DNA of 12,406 nt from Gemmatimonadota bacterium. Its GTDB lineage: Bacteria; Gemmatimonadota; Gemmatimonadetes; Gemmatimonadales; GWC2-71-9. The notes under the pieces are model-generated. The model searched no databases. It was not told the origin of the DNA and saw only the letters and a program-made list of their open reading frames with translations. Below are positions 1 through 6,345 of this stretch, piece after piece. Positions within the stretch are counted from its first letter, which is position 1. Each line of letters opens with the position of its first letter. The stretch covers positions 1 through 12,406 of the forward strand of contig QHTX01000093.1 in NCBI GenBank assembly GCA_003220975.1, read 5' to 3'. The translations under genes and the position numbers were made by a program.

Positions 1-1445
1 CCATCGACGAGCGGCTCCGCTATCTCATTCCCTTCAGGCCGCCCGCGGCAACAGCCGAGTACCTCCGCGAATTGCGGGCCGCGGGCCGCCCCCTCGCCGT
101 GTTCGTGGACGACGGGGAGAAGTTCGGCGGCTGGCCCGGGACCAAAGATTGGGTGTACACGCGCGGCTGGCTGGCGCAGTTTCTCGACGCCATCGGGGCG
201 CTCGTCGCCGCGGGAGAGGTCCGGCTCACGACGCCCGGCGCGGCGCTCGACCAGCTCCCGAGCGGGGGCCTCGCCTATCTCCCCACGGCATCGTACCGCG
301 AGATGGAGGCGTGGGCCCTGCCGCCGCCGGCGGCCCTCCGGTTGGCCCGGCTCGAGCGCGAGCTGGGCGAGACCCGCATGACGGGACCCGAGGGAGCGCT
401 CCTGCGCGGCGGGCACTGGAGCAACTTCCTCGTCAAGTACCCCGAGGCGAATCGGATGCACAAGAAGATGCTGGCGCTGTCCGCCCTGTGCCGCGACAGA
501 GGGGATCCGCCGGCGGCGCGCCGCGCCATCGGCCGCGCCCAGTGCAACGACGCTTACTGGCACGGCGTGTTCGGTGGCCTCTACCTGCCACACCTGAGGT
601 CGGCGATCTGGCGGAATCTGGCCCAGGCGGAACGCGAGCTGCGCCACGATGAGGCGCTCGTGGCCGAGCAGCTGGACCTGGACGGCGACGGCGCCATGGA
701 GATCTGGATTCATTCCGCGAGCTTCTCCGCGCTCGTCAGCCCACGCCGCGGCGGCGTGCTCGAGGAGTACACGGTGTTCGAGCCGGGGATCAACTACGCG
801 GACGTGCTGACTCGCCGGCGGGAAGCGTATCACGAGCCGGCGCGCGCGGAGCCCGGTGCCGCGTCGGCGCAGGGGGGGGGCGCCGCCGACGGAACGCCCA
901 GCATTCATGATCTCGAGCGTGCCAGCCGCCTGGAGCGGCTGCCGCCGGTCGATGCGGCGAACCGAGCGCTGTTCGTGGACCGTGTCCTCTCCGGACAGAT
1001 CACGCTCAGCGCCTACTCCGCTGGAGAGTTCGGAGCGGTGGCGTCGTGGGTGGAGACCGCGTTCGACGCGACCCTCGACAGCTCGCCGCGAGCGGTCGAG
1101 CTGGTGCTGCGCCCGGTGTCGGGCGCCATGCCGGCGGGACTGCTCGAGAAGCGCCTGAGGTTCGAGCAGTCGGGCGATCTCACGGTGAGCTACCGCTGGG
1201 ACCCGGCGGCGTTCCCGAGCGACACGTTCTTTTGCCCCGAGATGTCGGTCGCTCGAAAGGTGGACGTCGACCTCACGCCGAGGGCGGAGGTGTGGTGGTT
1301 CCCCGTGGCCACCGTCTCCCAGTCGGAGCGCGGCTTCGAAGAAACGGTGCAGGGATACTCGGGCACCCCGCGCTGGCCGATCCAAGCCGCGGAGGCCCGG
1401 CTGACGCTGCGCCCCGGCGCTCCGCCGCCCCGGCACGGAGCGTGA
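1..1445 (+). CDS. GH57 4-alpha-glucanotransferase / alpha-amylase, C-terminal part (5'-truncated by window edge)
   Basis: The reading frame is open from base 3 and ends in TGA at 1443-1445, giving about 480 visible residues. The start lies outside the window. The opening residues IDERLRYLIPFRP, the motif VFVDDGEKFGGWPGT (visible residues about 33-46) and VKYPEANRMHKKML are hallmarks of glycoside hydrolase family 57 glucanotransferases of the Thermococcus litoralis type. One Asp of the DDGEKFG motif is the family acid/base; the nucleophilic Glu would be upstream and is not visible. The middle (QCNDAYWHGVFGGLYLPHLR) matches the family's central domain. The rest, from DLDGDGAMEIWIHS onward, matches the C-terminal beta-sandwich domain. 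The family transfers or hydrolyses alpha-1,4-glucan segments, usually in the cytoplasm for glycogen/maltodextrin metabolism. A run of nine G at 872-880 lies in the linker between the last two domains. No neighbour here is an obvious partner. Family sure; exact specificity not resolved. Confidence 0.9.
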   Translation, partial: IDERLRYLIPFRPPAATAEYLRELRAAGRPLAVFVDDGEKFGGWPGTKDWVYTRGWLAQFLDAIGALVAAGEVRLTTPGAALDQLPSGGLAYLPTASYREMEAWALPPPAALRLARLERELGETRMTGPEGALLRGGHWSNFLVKYPEANRMHKKMLALSALCRDRGDPPAARRAIGRAQCNDAYWHGVFGGLYLPHLRSAIWRNLAQAERELRHDEALVAEQLDLDGDGAMEIWIHSASFSALVSPRRGGVLEEYTVFEPGINYADVLTRRREAYHEPARAEPGAASAQGGGAADGTPSIHDLERASRLERLPPVDAANRALFVDRVLSGQITLSAYSAGEFGAVASWVETAFDATLDSSPRAVELVLRPVSGAMPAGLLEKRLRFEQSGDLTVSYRWDPAAFPSDTFFCPEMSVARKVDVDLTPRAEVWWFPVATVSQSERGFEETVQGYSGTPRWPIQAAEARLTLRPGAPPPRHGA

Positions 1446-1467
1446 GAGGAGTATGAGAATCCTCTCA
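1443..1467. promoter_or_regulatory. Putative response-regulator operator, copy 1
   Basis: The element reads TGAGAGGA, a 9-base centre (GTATGAGAA), then TCCTCTCA: a perfect 8-bp inverted repeat. It also holds a direct repeat on the minus strand, TCTCAT-N5-TCTCAC, i.e. 11-bp-spaced half-sites as bound by OmpR/PhoB-family dimers. It matches the element at 5146-5170 in 21 of 25 positions, and that copy sits at the head of a two-component operon. Copy 1 overlaps the stop codon of the GH57 gene and lies 90 bp upstream of the beta-propeller lipoprotein start. There is no T-tract after it, so a terminator is less likely. Binding is inferred, not shown. Confidence 0.5.
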
Positions 1468-1544
1468 TAACCCGCCCGCGACGGATCCGCCGCGTCGTGT
1501 GGGGGCGTTCCTCCCCGGAAGCGTAGAGCCATCCACTCACTGCC

Positions 1545-1552
1545 AGGGAGGT
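1545..1552 (+). promoter_or_regulatory. Ribosome binding site of the lipoprotein gene
   Basis: AGGGAGGT is a strong Shine-Dalgarno. It ends 4 nt before the ATG at 1557 and 7 nt before a second in-frame ATG at 1560; the second spacing is the more usual, so translation may begin at either. Confidence 0.7.
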
Positions 1553-1556
1553 CCCC

Positions 1557-2644
1557 ATGATGCACAGGCACATCGCCCTCGCGGCGCTCGCCGCCGGCGT
1601 CGCCGCTTGCAGTCAGGATCGAGCGATCACCGGCCCGGCCGCAGCCACGGCGGCGCGACTCGCCGCGAGTGCGGCGGCCGCAGATGGCGCGCCGGGCGCG
1701 GTGTACACCCTGATGAATCTCACGTCGGGGAATGCGGTCGCGATCTTCGCGCGCGCGGCGGACGGCACGCTCACGGCGGCCGGCACCGTCGCGACGGGCG
1801 GCACGGGAACGGGCAGCGGCCTCGGGTCGCAGGGCGCGGTCGTCTTGAGCGCCGACGGGCGCTGGCTGTTCGCCGTCAACGCTGGCAGCAACGATGTCTC
1901 CATCTTCAGCGTCAGCCCCGCGGGCCTGGCTCTCACTAGCCGAATTCCATCCGGTGGAGTGCAGCCCGTCAGCTCGACCGTTCACGGCAACCTGCTCTAC
2001 GTCCTGAACGGCGGCGGCAGCGGCAACATCGCCGGCTTCGCGCTCGACGCGAACGGCGGGGCAGCGGCGATTCCGGGGTCCCGCCGCGCGCTGAGCGGGT
2101 CAGCGGTCGGACCGGCGCAGGTCGCGTTCAGCCGCGACGGCCGCTCGCTCGTGGTGACGGCTCGGCGACCGGCCCCACGACTTATGCGTCCGCGGGCGGC
2201 ACGCCGTTCGGGTTCGCCTTCGGTCTGCGGGACGAGTTGCTCGTCTCCGAGGCCGCCGGGACGGCATCGTCCTACCTCCTCGGCTCGGGCGGCAGTCTCA
2301 CGGTCGTGAGTGGCGCGGTATCCACGCAGCAGGGCGCGCCCTGCTGGCTGGTGGTGACGCAGAACGGGCGGTTCGCCTATACCGCCAACGCACACAGTGG
2401 CACGATCTCCGGGTTCGCGGTGGGAACAGATGGCGCCCTGAGCTTGCTGGACGCGGGCGGCGCCACCGCGGTGGTGGGTCCGGGGAACATCGATCTCGCC
2501 GTCAGCGCGAACAGCCGCTATCTGTACCAGTTGCGCAGCAGCGGGCCGATCACGGCGTTGCGAGTGGAGAACGACGGCCACCTCACCACCCTCGGCGTGG
2601 TGGGGGCGATGCCCGGCTCCGTCGCGGGGCTCGCGGCGCAGTAA
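1557..2644 (+). pseudogene. Beta-propeller (lactonase/YVTN-like) lipoprotein, reading frame interrupted
   Basis: Two overlapping frames make one protein. The first (from 1557) begins MMHRHIALAALAAGVAAC, a lipoprotein signal with VAAC lipobox (Cys at residue 18). It continues with propeller blades such as VVLSADGRWLFAVNAGSNDVSIF and VAFSRDGRSLVV. After that, near base 2155-2160, the sensible sequence moves to another frame, which reads GDGSATGPTTYASAGGTPFG and runs on with further blades (VVTQNGRFAYTANAHSGTISGF) to a TAA at 2642-2644. Homologous repeats of this family usually have roughly 15 more residues (ATN-I-Y/F pattern) between the two parts. A deletion of about 40-50 nt with length one more than a multiple of three would therefore explain both the shift and the shortening. 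It may be a real pseudogene or an assembly error. The family binds or hydrolyses small molecules, or is structural; no activity can be assigned. It is preceded by the putative operator at 1443-1467. Confidence 0.75.
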
Positions 2645-2656
2645 TCCTTGTGTGAT

Positions 2657-2686
2657 CGTAGGGGCGCGGCATGCCGCGCCCCTACG
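2657..2686. terminator. Perfect 30-bp palindrome, probable bidirectional terminator / REP-like repeat
   Basis: The half CGTAGGGGCGCGGCA (2657-2671) is followed directly by its exact reverse complement. It begins 12 nt after the stop of the + strand lipoprotein gene and ends 6 nt before the stop of the convergent minus-strand membrane protein gene, the expected place for a shared terminator. There is no clear T-tract (GTTATGTT follows), so termination would rest on hairpin strength. GTAGGGGC...GCCCCTAC palindromes of this style are, to my knowledge, common dispersed repeats in GC-rich genomes, so a REP-like origin is plausible. Confidence 0.7.
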
Positions 2687-2692
2687 TTATGT

Positions 2693-2974
2693 TCACGACC
2701 CCACCAACGCGTGGATCACCCGCATGACGACGTAGGCCAGCGGCGCGCCCACCGCTACGCTCGGTAGCAGCGAGCCGATCGAGTGTCGATGCACGAGGCG
2801 AGCGTGCGTCGCCCCGGTCACTGTCGTTGCGAGCGCCAGCGCGACGTTGCCTGCGGTGGCGGCGCTCACCCAGTGCCGCAGCAGCTGCGCGGCCACGAGA
2901 CCCGCCACGCTTCCGACTACGACGGCCGCTACGAACAGGACTTCCTCCCTGGCGAACACCTTACTCGGCCTCAT
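2693..2974 (-). CDS. Small membrane protein of unknown function, third gene of the two-component operon
   Basis: This 93-aa protein begins MRPSKVFAREEVLFVAAVVVG. I do not recognise the family. Three hydrophobic stretches are visible, at about residues 11-31, 37-55 and 66-90, so it is likely an integral inner-membrane protein; basic residues (RPSK, R) lie at the N-terminus. The ATG at 2972-2974 overlaps the TGA of the sensor kinase (2971-2973) as ATGA, indicating translational coupling in one transcript with the regulator and kinase. The frame stays open far upstream inside the kinase gene, but that extension is an Arg/Ala/Gly-rich shadow and is rejected. Coupling suggests it could assist signal sensing or be a regulated accessory, but this is only context. 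Confidence 0.7.
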   Translation of the reverse strand: MRPSKVFAREEVLFVAAVVVGSVAGLVAAQLLRHWVSAATAGNVALALATTVTGATHARLVHRHSIGSLLPSVAVGAPLAYVVMRVIHALVGS

Positions 2975-4443
2975 TGCAAGGATCGCCCACGTTCCCCCTC
3001 TCCGCCATGCGGAGAGGGGGTCAGGGGGTGAGGTGCCGCCGCCGGCAGCCACACGGTGAACGTGCTGCCCGCGCCCGGGACGGTCTCGACGGTGATGTGT
3101 CCACCCTGCAGCTCGGCGAACAGCCGGGCGATCGCGAGACCGAGGCCGGTGCCGCCCAGCTCGCGGCTGCGGGACTGGTCGATCCGGAAGAAGCGGTCGA
3201 AGATCCGCTCGACGTGCTCGGGCGCGATGCCGGGTCCCGTGTCTCGCACGCTCGCCCCGACCACATCCCCGTTCTGCCGCAGCGCGAACGTGATGCTGCC
3301 GCCCGGCGTGTAGCGGACCGCGTTGGACGCGAGGTTCAAGAGGATGTGGCGCGTGCGGTCGCTGTCGCCGAGCGCCCACACGGCCTCCGACGGCTCGACC
3401 CGCACGGCGAGCGCGCGGTCCAGCGCCCCCCCCATCGCCTCCGTGATCTCCTTCACCTCGTCCACCACCATGCGCAGGTCGAACGGGACATGCGCCAGCG
3501 CGAGCTGCCGATTCTCGCCCCGGGCGATGAGCAGCAGCTCGTCCACCAGCTTCGTCGTGCGCTCGAGCTCGCGCTCCATCGCCATGAGCGCTTCCCGCAT
3601 CTGCGGCTCGGAGCGCTCCTCGGCCGACGCCCACTGCACCTGGGCGCGCAGGTGGGTCAGGGGGGTGCGGAGCTCGTGGCTCGCGTCGGCGGTGAAGGCT
3701 TCGAGCGCCCGGTGCGCCCGGTCCACGCGCTCGAGCATCCGGTTGATGCTGTCCGCGAGCTCGGTCACCTCGGCCTGGCCCGTCGGGCTCGCGATCCGCT
3801 TGCCCAGCTCCGCCGGGCCGATGGCGCGCGTCTCCGCGGCCACCCGCTCTAGCGGGTCGAGCGCCGCGACGACGGCGTGGCGGGCGCCGCGGCGCGCGCT
3901 GAGGGCCGCCACGGGGAGGAGCAGCGCCGCGGCTGCCGCGAGCGCGCCCAGGGCTACGAGGTAAGGCTCGCGACTCGCCACCACGTAGAGATCGAACGCG
4001 CCCATGGCGCGGTGCAGCACGCGATAGCGCCAGCGCGCCCGCTGCGCGATCGCGGCGAGCAGCGCCTGGCGCACGTCGTCCGGAGACGCGCTCGCGGGCA
4101 ACCCCTCGAGGCGCCGCGCCGGCATCCCGGGCGACAGGAAGTACACCTGCTGCATGCCGCCGGCGCTCGTCGTGGTGCGCGTGATCACGACCTGGCCGCC
4201 CATACCGACGAGCTGGTCGGCGAGCGCGGTCGGCATGACGCCGCCCCGCCCCTGCGTGGAGTCGCCGTAAGCGCCGAGCAACGACTCGATGACGTCGGCG
4301 GAATGCTCGAGCGAGCGGCGCAGCACCATCTCGGCCGCCACGGCGAAGGCGATGACGACGAGCACGGCATAGCCCGCGAGCGCCGTCCAGGCGACGCGGC
4401 TGAAGCGCCGCGTGAGGACGGTGGCGAGCCGTCGCTCGGTCAC
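2971..4443 (-). CDS. Sensor histidine kinase (HAMP-HisKA-HATPase), OmpR-system partner
   Basis: This 490-aa protein starts at GTG 4443, overlapping the regulator's TGA as GTGA. Layout: membrane segment about 18-40; periplasmic sensor region about 41-160 with no recognised fold; second membrane segment about 161-182; HAMP linker about 183-245; HisKA with FTADASHELRTPLTHLR, phospho-acceptor His256; catalytic ATPase domain with N box LASNAVRYTP (Asn374), G1 box DTGPGIAP (401-408), F box IFDRFFR, and G2 box GGTGLGLAIAR (430-440). It should autophosphorylate and pass phosphate to the regulator encoded just upstream. It resembles QseC/CusS-type kinases in layout; the stimulus is unknown. The last about 20 residues (from PHPLTPSPHGGEGE) are encoded by a palindromic repeat and look like a late addition beyond the normal family end. 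Confidence 0.95.
   Translation of the reverse strand: MTERRLATVLTRRFSRVAWTALAGYAVLVVIAFAVAAEMVLRRSLEHSADVIESLLGAYGDSTQGRGGVMPTALADQLVGMGGQVVITRTTTSAGGMQQVYFLSPGMPARRLEGLPASASPDDVRQALLAAIAQRARWRYRVLHRAMGAFDLYVVASREPYLVALGALAAAAALLLPVAALSARRGARHAVVAALDPLERVAAETRAIGPAELGKRIASPTGQAEVTELADSINRMLERVDRAHRALEAFTADASHELRTPLTHLRAQVQWASAEERSEPQMREALMAMERELERTTKLVDELLLIARGENRQLALAHVPFDLRMVVDEVKEITEAMGGALDRALAVRVEPSEAVWALGDSDRTRHILLNLASNAVRYTPGGSITFALRQNGDVVGASVRDTGPGIAPEHVERIFDRFFRIDQSRSRELGGTGLGLAIARLFAELQGGHITVETVPGAGSTFTVWLPAAAPHPLTPSPHGGEGERGRSLQ
2994..3020. repeat. REP-like palindrome inside the 3' end of the sensor kinase gene
   Basis: CCCCCTCTCCGC (2994-3005), a 3-nt loop CAT, then GCGGAGAGGGGG (3009-3020) form a perfect 12-bp stem. 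The flanking bases TCAGGGGGTGAGG (from 3021) belong to the same widely dispersed repeat type, which when translated gives PLTPSP-HGGEGE-like tails. Here it supplies the C-terminal tail of the kinase and lies 20 nt upstream of the ATG of the membrane protein gene. Confidence 0.8.
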
Positions 4444-5120
4444 GCGGGAGGGGCCTCCAGCCGGTAACCGGTGCCGCGCACGGTGCGGATCGGCGGCGTC
4501 TGCCCCCCGAAACTGAGCTTCTTCCGCAGGTAGTTCACGTACACGTCCACGACGTTGGTCTCGGGGTCGAACTTGTAGTTCCACACCGCCTCGGCGATGC
4601 GGGAGCGGGAGACCGTGCGGCCCGCGTTCCGCATCAGGAACTCGAGCAGGGCGAACTCCCGCGGGCTCAGGTCCACGACGCGGTCGTCCTGCGTGACGCG
4701 CCGCGCCAGCGGGTCGAGCGTCAGGGTCCCGACCTTGAGGGTCGCGTCCTGGTGACGCAGCTCGGCCCGGCGGATGAGCGCGTGCACGCGCGCGATCAGC
4801 TCGGAGAGGTCGAACGGCTTCGTGAGATAATCGTCCGCGCCGCCCTCGAGGCCGCGCACCCGCGACTCGAGCTCGTCCTTCGCGGTGAGCAGCAGCACGG
4901 GTGTGAACACGCCGCGCCGGCGCAGCTCCTCCACCACGCTGAAGCCGTCCCGGCCGGGCAGCATCACGTCGAGGATGATGCAGCTGTGGCCGCCGTCGAG
5001 GGCGCGGTCGAGGGCCTGGTCGCCGGAGTCCGCCTCGACGACGCCGTAGCCCTCCTCACGGAAGGCCTTGCTCAGAAAGCGCCGCAGATCGCGGTCGTCC
5101 TCCACCAGCAGCAGCTGCAC
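4440..5120 (-). CDS. OmpR/PhoB-family response regulator
   Basis: The 226-aa protein has an N-terminal receiver domain: acidic pocket E7-D8-D9, phospho-acceptor Asp51 in IILDVMLPGRDGF, Thr79 and Lys101 in TKPF. A C-terminal winged helix (about 130-226) follows, with the recognition region DPETNVVDVYVNYLRKKL and the final wing VRGTGYRL. Length and order are normal for the family. It should bind tandem DNA half-sites when phosphorylated by the adjacent kinase. The start codon is GTG at 5120; no good Shine-Dalgarno precedes it, and a -10-like TAGGTT with upstream TG (TGCTAGGTT) places transcription start at or next to the GTG, so the message may be leaderless. The putative operator at 5146-5170 is just upstream, suggesting autoregulation. 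Its TGA overlaps the kinase GTG. Confidence 0.96.
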   Translation of the reverse strand: MQLLLVEDDRDLRRFLSKAFREEGYGVVEADSGDQALDRALDGGHSCIILDVMLPGRDGFSVVEELRRRGVFTPVLLLTAKDELESRVRGLEGGADDYLTKPFDLSELIARVHALIRRAELRHQDATLKVGTLTLDPLARRVTQDDRVVDLSPREFALLEFLMRNAGRTVSRSRIAEAVWNYKFDPETNVVDVYVNYLRKKLSFGGQTPPIRTVRGTGYRLEAPPA

Positions 5121-5126
5121 GCCGCT

Positions 5127-5135
5127 AACCTAGCA
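5127..5135 (-). promoter_or_regulatory. Putative extended -10 element of the two-component operon
   Basis: On the minus strand TGC-TAGGTT (5135 to 5127) resembles an extended -10. The proximal half-site TCTCAT of the putative operator (5150-5145) ends 12 bp upstream of the hexamer, the geometry of promoters in which an OmpR-type activator replaces the -35 box. The predicted start falls on base 5120, the G of the GTG start codon. Prediction only. Confidence 0.4.
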
Positions 5136-5145
5136 CGGGAGGCGA

Positions 5146-5170
5146 TGAGAGGAAGATGACAATCCTCTAA
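5146..5170. promoter_or_regulatory. Putative response-regulator operator, copy 2 (regulator/msrA divergent region)
   Basis: TGAGAGGA, a 9-base centre (AGATGACAA), then TCCTCTAA. On the minus strand it reads TGTCAT-N5-TCTCAT with 11-bp period, close to the layout of the Pho box class. Twenty-one of 25 positions equal the copy at 1443-1467. It lies between the GTG of the response regulator (5120) and the ATG of msrA (5222), so one site could serve both directions. Role inferred from position, duplication and half-site spacing. Confidence 0.6.
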
Positions 5171-5221
5171 TGGCGACCGCCGGCACTTCCCCTCGAGGCT
5201 CGGCGCCGTCACATTGACCGC

Positions 5222-5794
5222 ATGAACCTCCTTCTCATCGCCGCGCTGATGGTCACCGATACGGCGACGTTCGCCGGCGGCTGCTTCTGGTCCATGGAGC
5301 GCGCGTTCGACCAGCTCGACGGCGTCGTGTCCGTGACCGTGGGCTACGCGGGCGGGCGCGAACCGCAGCCGACGTACCAGCAGGTGTCCATGGGCGCGAC
5401 GGGGCACCTCGAGTCCGTCCAGATCGTGTACGACCCCCGGAAGGTGAGTTACGAGCGGCTGCTCGACGCCTTCTGGCACAACATCGACCCGACGCAGGCG
5501 GACGGGCAGTTCTGCGACCACGGGCCGCAGTATCACACCGCCGTGTTCTACCGCGATTCGACGCAGCACCGCGCGGCGGACGCCTCGAAGCGCCGCCTCG
5601 AGGCGCGCTTCCAGCAGCCGATCGTCACGGCGATCACGCCCGCGGGCCGGTTCTACCCGGCGGAGGAGTATCACCAGCACTACTACCGCAAGAATCCGGT
5701 CAGCTACCAGGCCTACCGCTGGGGCTGCGGTCGCGACCGGCGGCTTAAGGAAGTCTGGGGCGCGGAGGCGCCGCACGCGGAGGCCGAACGATGA
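5222..5794 (+). CDS. msrA: Peptide-methionine (S)-S-oxide reductase MsrA
   Basis: This 190-aa enzyme reduces the S-epimer of methionine sulfoxide in proteins. The catalytic motif GGCFWSME holds Cys21. Conserved GYAGG (41-45), GHLESVQIVYDP (Glu64 in the position of the family's catalytic Glu), DGQFCDHGPQYHTAVFY (Cys98) and FYPAEEYHQHYYRKNP are all present. A C-terminal Cys169 (WGCGRDRR) is a candidate resolving cysteine. The N-terminus MNLLLIAALMVTDTATF is short and hydrophobic before the first core strand. It may be a degenerate export signal, but no cleavage site is clear, and a stop at 5168-5170 with no start codon between excludes a longer form. Shine-Dalgarno is weak. The gene is translationally coupled to msrB (ATGA overlap) and divergent from a two-component system, suggesting joint control. 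Confidence 0.96.
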   Translation: MNLLLIAALMVTDTATFAGGCFWSMERAFDQLDGVVSVTVGYAGGREPQPTYQQVSMGATGHLESVQIVYDPRKVSYERLLDAFWHNIDPTQADGQFCDHGPQYHTAVFYRDSTQHRAADASKRRLEARFQQPIVTAITPAGRFYPAEEYHQHYYRKNPVSYQAYRWGCGRDRRLKEVWGAEAPHAEAER

Positions 5795-6345
5795 CAAAGC
5801 TGCCGCGGCTGTTGGCGCTCGCCGTCGCGCTCGCCGCCATCGGTGGACCGGCGGCTGCACAGGATCACACGAAGGGATGGAATCCGATGCACTTCAAGAA
5901 ACTGAGTGACGCCGAGCTGCGCAGCTCGCTCACGCCGTTACAGTACGAGGTGACACAGCACGAGGGAACAGAGCGGGCGTTCGCGAACGAGTACTGGGAC
6001 AATCACCGGGCCGGCATCTATGTGGACGTCGTGTCCGGAGAGCCGCTGTTCAGCTCGGTCGACAAATTCGAGTCCGGCACCGGCTGGCCGAGCTTCACCA
6101 AGCCGCTCGAGGCCCAGAACGTCACGGAGAAGACGGACCGGTCGCTCTTCATGGTGCGCACTGAGGTCCGCTCGGCGCACGCGGATTCCCACCTGGGCCA
6201 CCTGTTCGACGACGGCCCGGCGCCGACGGGCTTGCGCTACTGCATCAACTCCGCGGCGCTGCGCTTCATTCCGGTGGAGCGGCTGGCGGCGGAGGGGTAC
6301 GGCCAGTACCTGCCGCTGTTCCCGGCCACCGCGGCTAAAGACTAG
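5791..6345 (+). CDS. msrB: Peptide-methionine (R)-S-oxide reductase MsrB, exported
   Basis: The 184-aa protein begins with a Sec signal peptide, MTKLPRLLALAVALAAIGGPAAAQ, with predicted cleavage AAA|Q after residue 23, so it should act outside the cytoplasm on the R-epimer of methionine sulfoxide. The SelR fold motifs are present: EPLFSSVDKFESGTGWPSF (84-102), RSAHADSHLGHLFDDGP (127-143) and the catalytic RYCINSAALRF (Cys151). The two CxxC zinc-binding pairs are absent (VDVVSGEP stands where CxxCG occurs), and the usual recycling Cys in SGCGWPSF is Thr97. Cys151 is the only cysteine of the mature protein, so regeneration must use an external thiol. It overlaps msrA by 4 bp. Its TAG stop shares bases with the stop of the convergent hybrid kinase. 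Confidence 0.97.
   Translation: MTKLPRLLALAVALAAIGGPAAAQDHTKGWNPMHFKKLSDAELRSSLTPLQYEVTQHEGTERAFANEYWDNHRAGIYVDVVSGEPLFSSVDKFESGTGWPSFTKPLEAQNVTEKTDRSLFMVRTEVRSAHADSHLGHLFDDGPAPTGLRYCINSAALRFIPVERLAAEGYGQYLPLFPATAAKD

Noticed and set aside
1443..1467. Terminator of the GH57 gene
   Set aside because: The stem has no T-tract and includes the stop codon itself; a near copy occurs in a divergent promoter region, which fits an operator better.
2975..3634. Upstream extension of the membrane protein frame (313-aa version)
   Set aside because: It is Arg/Ala/Gly-rich, lies wholly inside the kinase gene in another frame, and the ATG at 2974 in an ATGA overlap gives a natural start.
4444..4584. Longer start of the sensor kinase
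   Set aside because: It would read through the end of the response regulator in another frame; the GTG at 4443 overlapping the regulator stop as GTGA starts directly before the first membrane segment.
5072..5860. 262-aa minus-strand frame over msrA
   Set aside because: It is the antisense shadow of msrA, with Arg/His-rich composition and no recognisable domain; msrA itself has all family motifs.
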